From Otis tarda (lineage: Eukaryota > Chordata > Aves > Otidiformes > Otididae): 64,000 nt of DNA. Shown piece by piece: positions 1-13,400 of this stretch; the stretch's first letter is position 1; every line of letters begins with the position of its first letter. Both the position numbers and the translations under genes were made by a program. The stretch spans positions 4,402,001-4,466,000 of the forward strand of contig CM048572.1 in the NCBI GenBank assembly GCA_026413225.1. The letters run 5' to 3'. The notes beneath the pieces were generated by a model, which did no database searches, was not told the DNA's origin, and saw only the letters and a program-made list of their open reading frames with translations.

Positions 1-440
1 AGAAGCAATATTTCCAGAATTTGCATAAAACAAGGGCATTTCATAATTTAGCTGATGCAGATTTGGATAAGATGAAATTGTTGGCCATTTTATAATTAGA
101 TGGCTAATCATAAAATAACCTTTGCAAGTCATCAAAAACCATTATTATACAAATGAATTCCTGCTCGGTACTAAACTTTCTGTACCCTCGTCCTTGAGGA
201 CCAGAGGCCGTAAAAGACGACCTTTTTGGTAAATCCATCCCGCAGCCAGCCCCAGGTTGTTACTATGTTTTATGGATCACAAATGCTTAATCAATAACGC
301 AGCGCTTTCGGGAACAATGTTCTTTCTCATAGCTTTTGGTGGCTGGAATTGTTTGGCTGGCCACTCAAAAATCTTCTGACATGGATTCATTGTTTTGGAG
401 ATACCCTCCTCTGCATCTCAGGGCAGGTCCATCAGCTGAG

Positions 441-466
441 CTTTGAGTGCAACCTTTGAGTGCAAC
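441..466. repeat. 13-bp tandem duplication
   Basis: The 13-mer ctttgagtgcaac occurs twice head to tail with no mismatch. A recent small duplication is the simplest explanation. Confidence 0.85.
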
Positions 467-545
467 CATGGCAAATGGGCCAGTACCCACCAGAGCATCA
501 GCACTCCCCAACCCTCTGCTCACTTCGCCTTCTGAGAGAAGCAGA

Positions 546-585
546 CCTGAAAAGGTGGACAGGCACCTGAAAAGGTGGACAGGCA
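546..585. repeat. 20-bp tandem duplication
   Basis: The unit cctgaaaaggtggacaggca is present twice in perfect tandem. It lies 80 bp from the 13-bp duplication at 441-466, so two independent short tandem duplications are close together. Confidence 0.9.
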
Positions 586-1061
586 CCTTAGAAAGCGGGG
601 AGCCGAGTGCAAAGGGTTTTTTTTCTCTAGCTGGAAGTCACATATGTAGAAACAAAAGCCTTTAAAAAAGCAGTGGAGTTTTGAAGCTGAAGTGTGAATC
701 AGAAAAATACGTACACCGCAGCAGCATCTACAGCTTGTCCAGGATCTGTCCTGTGACAGAGGCACCAGGACATCGCGGGTTTCCTGAACTACAGCTCATA
801 CGTGGAGCTCCACCGACTCCTGAGTCTCAGCAACCCTTTGTTGGTCTGGTGGGACGTGAGATGCCACCAACACCTCAGCTACCAAATGGCCCCTGCAACA
901 CGCCAAGGAGGCAACTCGTAAAATAATGTGACCTTTAGGGTGCTGGGCCACCTCAACCTCACCCACAAGCCATCATTTACCTGATAAAGCAAAAGCCTTT
1001 GTTTGTCCTAAATTGAGTAAATTGGGGCAGGTGGAGAAGAAGTGGATTAAGTCTTCAACCA

Positions 1062-1084
1062 TTTTTTTTTTTAAAAAAAAAAAA
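1062..1084. repeat. T11/A12 homopolymer palindrome
   Basis: Eleven T residues are followed directly by twelve A residues, making an almost perfect self-complementary tract. This is simple sequence; no coding role is suggested. Confidence 0.8.
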
Positions 1085-2357
1085 GAAAAAATCCAACAAC
1101 CTACTTTAAAATGTGGGTCATCCATCATTTACCACAACCTGTCTGCCCACGTTTGCACCCTGCAGCTCAGACAGGCGTGTGATCCTCCCCTAAACCTGCT
1201 GCTAATCCTAAAAGCCTAAAAACTGTTGACCCATCATTATTAATTAGCTTGCTGGTACCAAAATACACAAGAAAGATGATCACGTTATTAATTTCTGCGC
1301 AACCTGCTGTGATGCCGTCTCGGGCAGGGGGAGCCTGACGGAACGACTGCCGAAGGATTTCCCTCCCACACCTCGTCAGCTGCTCGCCCGGAGCAGAATT
1401 CCAGCTCGGCTGCAGTCTCACCGGCGGCGTGGGATAGTTTGTCACCATAGCAAGTGTGTAATAAACATAATTATAGAAGAAACTTATGACTATTCAGAAG
1501 TGTGTGTGGGCAGAAGCAAGCACTAAGTGATGTAAAAGCATTTTGGTAACTGCAGCAGTGCTTTCGGAATCTCCTAGTTCCATATTTTAGCAGAACAATG
1601 GGGAGGAGACATCAGCGGAGGATCTGATAGATCTTCAGCCTCCATACTGCCACCAAAAGCTTGGTCAGGTTTGCTCACAGGTGACCACACTCAGCTCTTT
1701 ACTCCCAAATTTGCTTCCAGAAATTGTACCTCCTCCTTCCAAGAAGAGGATGCACTGACCCCTTTCCACTTTGCTTTGCCTCTCCCACCACCCAATGGAG
1801 AAGGCCCAGTGGACAGCAGGACAAGCAAAGCCAGTGGCAGCAGGCAGATGTCCTAGGAAAGCTCTCCTGGGAGGGTGTCCTGCCTGCGGGGACACTGGGC
1901 TGTCACACAGTCCCAGCCTTCACTGGGAGCCCACTGGGCACGCTGGACTGAATTCTGGCCATGGCCTGAGGCTGCCTGTGAGCCCGGCGCGTTGCACTTG
2001 ATTCTCATTATTTACGGCGTGGGTGATGCGAAGCATTAGCAGCCAGACGCTCTGTGGCCCCCACAGCTGACGTGCGATGCCTGGGGCGTTTCCTAACAGA
2101 GCTGTTATGGATTTAAACGATAGCATTTTCCGAGCGCTTGCACCAAGATGCTTTCAAAAGCCCTGTGCGTTACACCTCAGCTGAATGATCTCTTGCAGAG
2201 ATGGGGACACAGAAAGGAGGAATTTAGTTGATTCCTTATCAGTAACACTCCAAATAGCTTGCTTTTTTTTTTTTTTTTTTTAGGAGGACTTATCCTCAGA
2301 AACAGCAGCTTTGCCTTCCTTGCCTTTGCTGCTTGATGCAGAGTTGGAGCTCTTTAT

Positions 2358-2560
2358 CATAGAATCATAGAATCACAGACTGGTTTGGGTGGGAAGGGAC
2401 CTTCAAAGCCCACCCAGTTCGACCAACCTACAAGGAGCAGGGACATCTCCAATCAGATCAGGTTGCTCAGAGCCCCATCCATCTTGGCCTGGAATGTTTC
2501 CAGGGATGGGGCATCCACCACCTCTCTGGGCAACCTGTTCCAGTGCTCTACAACCCTTCC
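2358..2560 (-). mobile_element. CR1 LINE 3' fragment
   Basis: The plus strand begins with the reverse complement of the CR1 3' terminal repeat (atagaatcatagaatcacag). It continues through the well-known bird CR1 tail, with 'ggtttgggtgggaaggga' and then the complement of the RT C-terminal segment ([10 protein letters not shown] in the antisense frame). The element is therefore on the minus strand and 5'-truncated. Similarity fades after about 2560, so the outer boundary is approximate. This is the commonest bird retroposon; it carries no intact gene. Confidence 0.93.
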
Positions 2561-5500
2561 TGAGTTTCCTGCTGCATCCTCACCATTTCCCACCCCGACC
2601 TGTCTCCTGGTCATCTCCACCTCTCAACGTGATTCTGATGTCCTGGCATTGCCCTTGTCCCAGGGATGTGGCCCCAGGAGCGGGAGGGGAAAGCAGCCAG
2701 CCCAGAGTCAGATGGGCACCAAAAAAAACCTCCAACTAAAATCTTAAACAAGATAAGGGAGAAAGATGGGGGAAGTTTTGTATTTCATTGTGGGTTGTTC
2801 CTGAAAACAGAGAAAAACTTACCAGGTCTCCAGAATGCTCCAGAACACCCACAACAGACACAGCATGGCTTTCTATCAAGCAGAAAAAGGGGTCACATCC
2901 TCTTGCTTTAAAGACACCTCTTGAGGTCACGTACTCAGAAAAAGCAACAGAAGGAAGAACACAAACATCTTACGCTTAAGCGTGCCTTTTCTAACAGAAA
3001 CACCACACGTAAATTCCCTACCTGATGCAGAACCAGGGCAAATTTCTTGGGGACGACTGGCACAGAGCACCCGGAGAGCATCTCATGGGCCACCAACATT
3101 TGCAGCCCAACGTCTCAAGGCAAACCAGAATCAGCACGTGGGCAGTCGATCAGCCAACTGCCCTGGCACAAGCCATCTTCCCCAGGGCCACAGTCTCTGC
3201 TCCGGCAGATCGAGAGCCAATGCAGTGCTGGATCGGCCTTTTTCCTTGGGATTTCACAGTCCTCCATCCTATTGCCTGTGGGTGAGGAGGAGGAGGACAG
3301 GGAAGAAATAGGATCTCACTGCCTTCTGTGCATCACACAAAACAAATCCATGATGGACTGGGTGACCTACTTCATCCAAGAGGCAGTAAATAATATGTAG
3401 TGCAACCGATTTCCTTTCAGACCCACCAGCTACGCGTAACAGATGAATCTACCTGAGCAAAGGGAGCTTTCCCACCGCACACCACTGCTGGAGCGTGGCC
3501 CTGGTCCCAGAGAGCCCCCAGGAACAGGCCCATGAGAGGTACATGCCAGAGACACCCAAAGCTGGGGATGCTCAGCAGGTCCAGGGTCCACCAACAGGAG
3601 CGGGGAGAAGGGGAAAGTGGGCCGGATGGAGGCATCTGCCACACAGGCATGGAACCAGCTCACGGGGAAGCTCAGCTGATCTGAGGCGTTGGTATGAGGA
3701 CTGCAGTGCTTGTGCACCACTGCCTGACTTCTAAATAAGGTCTGTCAACAAGGAAGAGCTTTTGGCAGAGGACGTAGGGTATCAACGCGTAACAGAGCTC
3801 ACACTGCCTGGGTAACGCACGGGAAGGCACCAGCTCCAACGCGAGGGCCACCCCAAGCCCCACGCCCCAGCACACTGGACGGACATCTGCTGAAGCCAAC
3901 CAAAAAGCCTTTTGGGGTCAAATCAGTCCCTTGCCACCTGCGTGATGCTTGTCCCTGACTGGAGCCACAGGGACTGGCCACCTCACTCACCCACAGCCAG
4001 GAACTGCGCCCTGAGCACCCGCACGGGCGTTATCCCTGCTCCCAAAGCTGAGCTTAGGCGATGCTCTGATCCCTGGCTGCCTCTCCCACCTACCTAGGGC
4101 AAACACTCCAGAGCCGCTGCTCTCCTCCCACTCGAACGCGTCGCGTCTGCGCTGAATTGCGGGTCCTGTCGTTTTTTTGAGGGATATGTGTGCATGGCAG
4201 GGGGAGATTCAGTTTCCAAAGCAGAACAAGCACAATTCAGCCACTGTTTTACAGTCTGGAAGAGGCAGAGCAGGCAGGGAAAGCCCCAGATCCCTGGCAG
4301 ACCTGGACAGGGCTGCCACCGAGCGAGACCTCCGGGGCTGGAGGAGCTCCCTGCTGCGGGATGAGAGGTGCTGGGCTACGGGACACTCACTTCCATCAAT
4401 TTGCAAGACAAAATCCTCGTGTATAAACAGATGCGTGCCCTCACCAAGTAACACCACACCTTCCACAAAGCCCTTCCAAGTAACCCCTGGCAGAGCTTAC
4501 CTCTCCAGTGGAGGAAGCGGCAGAAACATGTTTCACAGAGCCGGCAGATTTTCTAACCCGCTGCGTTCTCCTGCCCTCGGGCTGTGCTCCCGTTTACCCA
4601 CTTGCGGGATGGATACGGCAGCTCCTTCCCGTGCGGAGCGCGCAGCGCGGGGGGAAGAGCCCTGGGATCCGCAGACAAGTATTTACAAGATGTTTGTGCT
4701 GGAGCCTGTGCTTCACCTCCCTGTTTTATTTTTAATCTTCATTTCACAGAGCTCACGCGATTCTTTCAAGGTTCCCGTGAACGATCTTCATCCCTTTTGC
4801 AGCTCATTCCAATTCTGTGAATAAAATCCCTAGGTGGCCCTGGAAGAAGAATAGAAGGATGACATTTGAAATGAAGTAAGAAACTGAAAACAGAACATGT
4901 TTTTAAAGAAAACTCACAAGTCTAAATCCAGCAAGCCGCAAACAAGTGTGTTTGGCATCTGTAGATCCCAAAACCCTTTGCAGAGGGAAAAAAAATAGAT
5001 GAATGGGGTTATCTGCATTTCATAGGCAAAGGGACTGGGGTCCTAACGAGGGAAAGGGCTGAATTGCACGTACATCACTTGTATCTCACAGGGCAGGGGA
5101 ATCACCTTGAGGAGGACAATCGAGCACATAAATTACGGCATGAGCATCAGGCCATGTGAAAAAGCCCAAAAGCAGAGCTGCTGAACTGCCCTGCCCTAAC
5201 AAGTGACTGCACCCCATTTTTTCCAGGTGGGGAGGGACCCCTTCCACAGCAGCCTTTGGAGCAGTTCTTCTCTTTTTGATCCGGTTGTTTCTGCAGCAGG
5301 AAAGCCCATTTCACCAGACTATTGAGCGTCCACCCACCCACCTGCACCCCCATCGTGCTCTCCCTCCTTGCTCTTCATCAGCATCGTCCTCCTCTAGCCT
5401 CAGAGGGCTTCGGGGGTCAACCAAACCCATGTGGTTTTCCGATAAGGATGATGGATGCCCTTGTAGTCCAAGACAAGTCCGAAATTCGTGTCACTCCCCA

Positions 5501-8500
5501 CTTCGACCTAAAGCAGGAGGGTGTTTGCCCTCCCCAGGTGATGCTGTGGGGCGTCCTTCACCTCTCCCAACGCTCCCGGAGGAAGAGGAGGCTGCGAGGA
5601 GGGAAGGGAACCGGCTGCTTCGGCCCCGGCCCGGCTCTGCGGCGAGGCAACACCCCCCCTTAGCGGCGGGAGCCGGGAACGAGCCTTCGGACCCCAAACA
5701 GCCCTCAGAAGGGACAAAACACGGCTCAACGTGGGGCCGGCGCGTAAATCTGGGTATTAATCCGGCTGCACTTCCACAGGGTGGTACTTACCACCGCCTT
5801 CTAGAAAAAGATGCCTGATAGCAAGAGAGAGGAAAAAAAAAAAAAAAAAAGATATATATATATATATTCCCTCCCCCCCTGCAATGGAAAGATGCTGCAC
5901 GCTTCCCAAAGGCAGAGCAGGGGTCCCAGGACAGATTCAAGCAGCAGCCCTGGTCCTGGGGCTAAAGCAGGGTTTTCACACCTCCCCACTGCCCCGGCAG
6001 CCCAGGAGCTCCAACTGGGACAGGGCCCTGTGGGAGGGAGGGCTCTGCACCCGCAGGGCTTAATCTATAAAGGAAACTTAGCAACAGTTAGAGAAAATAT
6101 CGATTTTGCGTTTGTCTGCTTCTGCAAGGCCTGAGAAATGGCAGATTTAGACATTAACTGGGGCTGGTTTGGCTTAATTCAACCCTCGATTTACGCGAAC
6201 CCTGCGAAGAGGGGAGTACATCAGCGGAATTGAATCTAGAATTCTTACCTTTTTTCCCCTCCTTCCCCTTATCTAGTCTTTTTGGGCAGATCTGACAGCC
6301 ACTTTGGCACCCGTCACCTGCTGCACAACTGCAGATAACAGGCTTTATTCGTACAGGGCTGCAGATTCTCATTTGGTAGCGGAGATTTTTAGACCAGCGG
6401 TCTCCCCGGACGGAGGCACTTGGCAGCGCCGGCCCCAGCGCCAGCGCTGCGACAGCTCTGCAAAGGCAGGAGGGTAAAAACACGGCTCGGTGCCCCGGGC
6501 TTTGCATCCGAGCTCCAGCTCGATGGGATGTAAGGCATCCCAGGCCCCACTCCCCCTGGGCTGGCTCCCTCACTCCAAGCCAAAGCTTAGGGTTAGAGTT
6601 CCAAAAACCAACCAAAAAAAATACCTAGGGGAGTTAGGAATGCAATTTCTATTTATTTTCCTACAACACCCATCTAGTATTTTGGAAAAAAATACAAAAC
6701 TTAAATAAATTTACAAATAAAAACCCCAACAAGTATTAAATTTGCCTTTAACAAGCTATTACATCACCAGGTCACAGCCGCAGGTGATGGTTTTGACCGC
6801 TGCCAGCTACGCGCCAGACGCTGCCCGTGGCACGGGGAGCTGAGCCTGCGCTCAACCCCCAGGCAGTTCTGCTCAGTCTTTTCAAAATAGGGGGGTTTAA
6901 CTCCCTGAATTTTCTCTTTTCTAACATTTTTCCAAATGGAAATATTCATTTCCTCACTCCGAAACCTTCAATTTTCACAGCGAACTGTTTTCCCCGACCT
7001 CATGCCATATTTTAATCTTTTATTATTCCACACTAGTGGAGACGAAGAATTGCAGTTTCCTCACTCTAGAAACAGAGGAAAAAAAAAAAAAATTGAAGCT
7101 TCCAAAGCACAACTAGTGTCCTGTCCAGCTGCAGCCAGTCCTTTACATGAGTGGTCACCACCTCTTGCAATACCCAGGAGCTGCTCAGCTGATCCTCAGT
7201 GTGTATCTACCAGGCTAAAATTGTCCTTTTAACTCCCTAAACCTCTAAACCCACCGGTTAAGAGTGTCACAAAAAGCACACGGGAACTTTTACGAGGTTA
7301 TTGCTTAGCAACTGCTCAACAAATACCATAAGCAAAGGCGGGAGAGGAGGCACTTTGCTGCTCTGAGTAATCCCCAGGGTCAAGGCGTTTTTTGGCAAAG
7401 CAGAAGCCCCGGCCGCTCACCCCGACCTCAGCATCCCCTTGCTCCCACCACAGGGTCCCTCCCTGCACCGAGCTGCGATAAAGCTCGTGAAACACTATCG
7501 AAGTGTTTCAGCCAAACTCAGCCACCCACGGGAAATCGGGTGCAGGCAGAGTTCTCGCTTCACCGGGGCTGGTTTCGCGGGTGAGCCGCGAACAGGGTGT
7601 ATCACTTCGGTTGCCTTTTATTTCCTTTAGTTACAGGAAATGCCCAAAATAGGAAAAAAAAAAATACTGGATTCACCGTTTGCCTCCCTCCATGGCCATG
7701 TGCAGGGACAGCTCTCCCCATGGATGCCGCGCCAAAAAAAAATCCTCCTGTGAGCAAGCTGCTGTTAGCACAGCGTTTCATTAGAATTAGCTGTAAAAAC
7801 AAGATAAAAAGGCTGCGGAATCCCTCCAGCCAGCAGGAACGAGCCCAGCAGCAGAGAACACTTTGAGGGACACATAGCGGCTCGCAGGATGCTGGCTGCG
7901 GAGCTGTGCAGGCTCAGCACCACTCTGCCCCACCACTGCCCACCCAGGCACCATCTGGAAGGAACCCTACAAGTGAAAAAAAAACCTGGATGTCCTCTCC
8001 TTTTTCTTTTTCCCCCTTACCCCAGTATTTTTGCATTCCCCAGGTTTTCCAAGGCTGGAAGCGACATCCCACTTGCAGTCTGGGCACCGCCATGACCCAG
8101 GAGCTCCAGCTCTGCTATTCCCCTCTCATCTCTGCCAAATATCCATCCTTTTTCCATGTCTGGATTCAAACAAGGGGTCGCCTGCTCCATTGTGGAATGC
8201 AAAATATCAAAAGTAAATACAAAGTTTAAAATAAAGCAGCAAACTGGGGCTTTTGCAGCTTTTCAGTAAGGCTGGGCCATGGGAGGGGACTCCCCTCCCA
8301 CACAGCAGAGCCTGCTGGGACTCTCTCATCCCGGTCTTTCATTTAAAGCGGAATTAAATGTCCAGGTTTGTTTTTGTGAATGAGGCTTGTGCAGGTCGAG
8401 AGGGCTGGGTTACCGCAGAGGCTCCGAAGGGACAACGGTCACGGCCCAGCCAGGGACACAGAGGAGCCCCCAGCTCCAGCCCCGGAGCTCCACAGCCACT

Positions 8501-9830
8501 GGGAAGTTCAACCTCTATGAGGTTTTTACCAGAAATAAAGCAGAGCATCCAAATTAACAGAAAAACAAAGTAAGTGGGGCCTTTTTCCCCCACACCTGCA
8601 GAGCAGTGCCTATTCCCAAGCCCCTGGACAGCCGAGCCAGGCTGGCAACATCCACAGCAGGAGCAGCTCTATTTTCCAATTAAAAGCTAATTGTCTTTTT
8701 ACTCATTAACCATGCCAGGCCTTACTCATTCTCCTCAGTATTTTTCTGCACCTCGACCTTTCTTCATAAGCGCTCTGCAATGCGGGACACCCAGCGCTAT
8801 CTGGATTTACAGCATCAGAGCAGCAATTAATACTTCTCAGCCTCGTAATCCTCTAATTTAGAGGCAGCTCCCAAACACGCGTGCCAGGCTCACGCACCCA
8901 TTTATTCTCCAGCAAACCCAGCCTGCTCACAGCTCCCAGCTCACGTCAGATCCAGGAAGGAAATGCAATTCTGGGCTTGGTTTTGTAGTCACCTAGAGCA
9001 GGAACGGCCAAGTCCACTAAAACCTGAGCAGAGAGGGATGGTTTTATGATTATTTCTCTTAAAATAACAACAGAATGGATGCAGCGAAAGCCAGGCTGTA
9101 GACAAGTGGTCCCAGCCGTCTTTCCAAAGTAAACATTGCAGCCCTGAGAAACAGAAATAAAAATGACTTCATGGACTTGCTTCGGCCCTGAGCTTGTAGA
9201 AATGAAAAACGAGCTGGGTTTCTAAAACTCCCTCTTTTCCCAGGATCCAAGGTTTTATTAACAAGTTTGTCAGTAAGGACTTTGACTCCTATTTCCAACG
9301 TAAGCCACCACCTGAAGTGAGGTTTTACACAGCCCTGCTCTGTTTTTCCACCAGGCAAAGGGACTGGGGACAGCGATCCTGTTAAGAGGCACAGGGGCGA
9401 ATTGTTATTGCACTGAAACAGCTACACGGATGCAGCTTTAGCTCCAAAGGAACGGGGACAGAAGAGGCTCTGCTACACCACCCGTCCCTGGTGCTGTTCT
9501 CCAGGCCACGGCTCTCTGCAGCTTCCATCCACTCCCGCAGTTTTGCAGAGATCCCAGCCACACTAAGATCCCATCCTCCCACAAGGCAATCAAAGTAATT
9601 TCTAAACAGCTGACGAAACAACTAAGGGGGAAGGCAGGACACCACCCCTTCTCGCCCACGCTGAGAGGCTAACAGGAGTTCAGCCATTTGCCAGGAAAGG
9701 AAAGATTCCCACAGGAAAACTGGCGCTTCGCTGCATCTCGCCACCCCGGCACAGCGCTGCCTCCCTCCAAGCGCCGTGAGGCCGCGGGCAGAGTCAGAGT
9801 CTGCGCGACAGGGTGATGTTAGCACCATTG
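2561..9830. other. intergenic, downstream of MYBL2
   Basis: Apart from simple repeats I find no supported feature. A 215-codon plus-strand frame at 4177-4824, with AATAAA directly at its stop, was considered and set aside because it has no recognisable domain, promoter or splice context. There is an A-run followed by (AT)n at 5833-5868. In human the next genes in this direction are GTSF1L and TOX2; neither is recognisable here. Confidence 0.55.
5833..5868. repeat. poly(A) followed by (AT)n microsatellite
   Basis: About 18 A residues are followed by gatatatatatatatat. It is ordinary low-complexity sequence. Confidence 0.85.
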
Positions 9831-9836
9831 TTTATT
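9831..9836 (-). terminator. MYBL2: probable MYBL2 poly(A) signal
   Basis: The minus strand reads AATAAA here, about 610 bp past the MYBL2 stop at 10444-10446. It is the first canonical hexamer I find downstream of that stop, so the 3' UTR probably ends near 9815. This is inferred from the motif and position only. Confidence 0.6.
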
Positions 9837-10443
9837 TGAAGAGAGAGCACAGCCCTGGGGAGAGGCGCCCACCGCTCCCCTTTGGTGGCTCGGCAGTACA
9901 GAACGGCCCCGCGGGGAGCAGGGGGCCAGGTCACCCCAAAGCACATCTCCCACAAGCACGCAACACTCCCTCCTCCTCCTACAGCGAGGGGGGAGCACTC
10001 CAGCCCTTGGGGAGAGCTGGAAGGGGAAATCAAGATGTGCAGGAACTTTCGCAAAAGCCATTCCTGAGGTACCAGAGCAGCCAGCACAAAATCCAGGGAG
10101 GCACGGCCGGTCTCCACCACCGCAGCACACGCTGCTCCAAGGCGGAACAAGGCTGCGTGCTTCTACTTTTGCAGAACCCAGGTCTTGCAGAGAGAGGTCT
10201 TGCTCTTAGCTCTCCACCCTCCCTCGTTTGCTTTTCCGTAATGGTCCCAAAACGTGCATCCCACACATTAGCCAGCAGTTAGCCCGAAGTATTACAATAC
10301 AGATCTACCTGGGAACAGAAGGGGAAAATCCCCACACACACACTATGGCCTTGGCAGAGGCAATATATTCCTGTGGTTCTCCCTCCCCTCCATTTATAAA
10401 AAAAAATTTTCAAAATAATAAAATTAAAAAGCAAAACAATCCT

Positions 10444-13400
10444 TCATGATAAGATTAAGGTCCTTGATGTGTGACTCTGCTTCAACATGCCCAAAAACTG
10501 TCGAGCTTTCTCCTGCATGAAGAGTTGGTCTCGGGTTCCACCACAGGCCACTGCTTTCCAAGCCCTGGTCATCTACAGAGGGAAAGACAGCACGTGTACG
10601 ACAGTTAGAGGAGAGGACAAACATAATGTCGACATCCTGTTTTAAAAAGACTGCAAAAATAAATAAAACTTACAACTATCTGCTACCCAAGGGAAACAGC
10701 ATTTCAGACTTAGGAGCACCTGTCTTGTAACCGAGAGGAACTCGCACACCGAGGTCATTTCTAGCAGAGGGGAGTTGCTTTCAGCAGTTTTCCAGGTGAG
10801 TGCTCCATTTCAGGACAGCCCAAACACCTTCTCAGGGCTTTCCCTTACTTGGCTTGGACAAAAAACCCCAAAGCACAAACCCACTAAGGCTCCTTGTGCT
10901 GAAGGGACTCCAGAGGGATGGACAGAATTGAAGAACAGCTTTGGGGTTTATTCCCAACCAGTTCAATTCCTACACGACCAGCCAGCCCCGGGTCTAGATT
11001 GGTCAGACCATCCTTCACAGCAGCTTGGCGCCTGTAGTTTCCGCAGGGCCCTGCGGCACACAGGAAGAGCTGAAAAATCAGGTGTGCCACTGCTGGCAGC
11101 ACCAGTCCAGCACAATCAATCCCGAGAGCCCAGCAACACCGCAGGCAGCTCTGCTGTCTTTGGGCATGAGGATTGCGCTGCACACCTGCACTCTTTCACC
11201 ACGCAAGCTGCCTTACTGCCACCTTCAAGTCACTCCCAAAGCTTTATTTATATGGATCTATTAGCTCTCGGAGCAACACGACCCTGCCTGGGACAGGAGG
11301 AGAAATGGAAGTGTTTAAGTGGGGTTTATTTTGAGGAGGTGAAGGAATTACTCTGGCTGAAGCAACTTACTTGTCAGAGAAAGAGCTCTCACAGCAGACA
11401 GCTCTAACCCAGGGGTGGCTGCAACCCTCCTTGCTGCAGCGTTCAGGGAAGGCTGAGCCAAGGCTGCTCAGTGAAGACACCACCGCACCTAGGCTCTAAA
11501 AACACCCCCACACTCACGCCCAGTTGCAGTTTCACCCCCTGCCAAGGAGAACACGTATTTCCATCCTCATTCAAGCTACCAGACCACTCCCATGACTTGG
11601 TCCAAGCAAATGCCTGCAAAATCACGGTCCAAATCCCCTTATCTAAGCCACACTGCCTAACAGAGCGGGGATACTCCTCTACTAGAGCGCTCCGCCCACA
11701 AACACACCAAGTGGTGAAGATTTTAAGGAGAGCACATCTATGCCTCAGAGTGCATTTGTTCTCTAGTGCCAGGTATTCTGGCAGTATAAAGCCAGCCTAT
11801 GCTGCCTATGGCACAGTCTTCATCACAACCTAGAAACACCCTAAAATCAGAGAGACGGGAAAAATCTTTTTGTTTGGCATTTCTACAGCACTTCACACAC
11901 TTGCTATGCACAGAGAGGCAAAATGATGAGCCTGCTTTGCCCACTGAAGGAGTGCTCACTGGAAAAAAAGCTAAATTTACTTCACTGCTGGGTCAACTCT
12001 CTCAATTCCCTGATGGACTGGGACAGGATGTGGATTCCCTCGAGAAAATCTGGGGCCAAACAAGCAGGCCACAGCTCTGATCAGCCCCAGGGCTTTGGGC
12101 TCCGGCAGAAGGGCAGGTTTGCAAAGAGCCAGGAGGGAGCGGTAGCCTGACACCGCTGACCCAAGCGTCTCCAAACCTGGGTGCAAAGACAGCCCTGACA
12201 GAAAAAAGGATGCCTATGCAGGAGTGTGCAGATCTTCATCCCCTCCCTCCTCCTCCTGAGCATGGACAAGGGCTGCACTACCAGCTAAACTCCTGACTAG
12301 GAGGGCAGTGGCTGCAGGGCTTACCAGTGCTGGTGGTCTGAAATGGCTCGGCATCTTCCTGTAGGACATTTTCTCTGGCTGCACTTGCACGAAGGCTCTG
12401 TTGAGCAAACCGCTGTCGTTCTTCCTGCTCGAGGAGGAAAGGTTCAGGGACCTCGACAGGAAATTCACAGGCTGCAAAGGGGAAAAAAAAAAAAAAAAGA
12501 AAAATATAAGGAAACAAGTTAATTTGCCCTAACAGTGCTGATATTTGGCCAGGCCAAAAGGCCAGCTAACAAATTCAGCCCTTTATCTACATTCGCATGT
12601 ACTGTCCAAAGGCAGCTGCAGGTGGCAAAGCTGCCACCGCTGCTCTGCATCGGGTTTCTCTGGAGCAGAAGCCAGCTCTGCTCCTGCTCTGAGCACAGCA
12701 CCTCTCACCTGGGCTCTTTTGAAACACAGAGTCTTGGGGAGGGCAGGCATATTTTGCGTCATATCTTCATCCACAATATCCAGGGCCAGAGACTTCCGGA
12801 CCTTCTTGATAGGACTCCTGCGCAACTGTGGGACGGAAAAACAAGCGTCAGCGTGAATCAACCCAGTGAACTGCCATCTTGAGGGGCTGGGGTGCACATC
12901 AAGCCCCTGTCGCCTCAGGTCTGCATTGCACCAGCACCTCAGGAAGAACACGTGCTGCAGCCTCCAGTGCTCTCTTCCTGGCACCAAGAGCCACTGATGT
13001 ACAAGAGGAAGCTCCTTTCAGTAGGAAAGAAAGGCCACCGAGGAACCAAGCCAATAGCCCACAGCCTTTCGGGAGCCCAACTTGCCACAGATGCTCCCAG
13101 TGTGCAGTGGGTCTCTCCTCTGAGTTAGGGACACAGCATCTCCTAGCACGCCCTGGATTTAGCACAAGCTAGGACACAGCCGGCAGTATTTTAAGCAGGC
13201 TTTAGCCTCAGACACCTCTTGTGGATTAAAAGACAGCAGCTATGGGCCAAAAACTTTTTGGCATCAGTAGCAGGATGAACAAAGCCAGCCAAAGCACCCT
13301 TTAACAGCACAGGGCAGCTCAGCAGCAGGTACTAGATGCAAAATCAGCTTACCCCTTGTTTCCTCTTCTGTTTCTCAGGCTTCACATCATCCTCTATGAT

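Larger units (their letters stand above)
1..2357. other. intergenic, no gene seen
   Basis: I see no splice-bounded exon, recognisable protein or RNA gene here. Open frames are short, overlap on both strands and carry no family motif. The stretch holds small direct duplications near 441-466 and 546-585, a T-run/A-run palindrome at 1062-1084 and a T-run at about 2263-2281. It lies downstream of the MYBL2 3' end. Confidence 0.6.

Noticed and set aside
4177..4824. Plus-strand 215-codon frame with AATAAA at its stop
   Set aside because: No domain, promoter or splice signal; composition switches along the frame and the AATAAA overlaps the stop. Most likely chance.
10775..11407. Plus-strand 210-codon frame
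   Set aside because: Lies antisense inside the last MYBL2 intron with no start context or recognisable protein.
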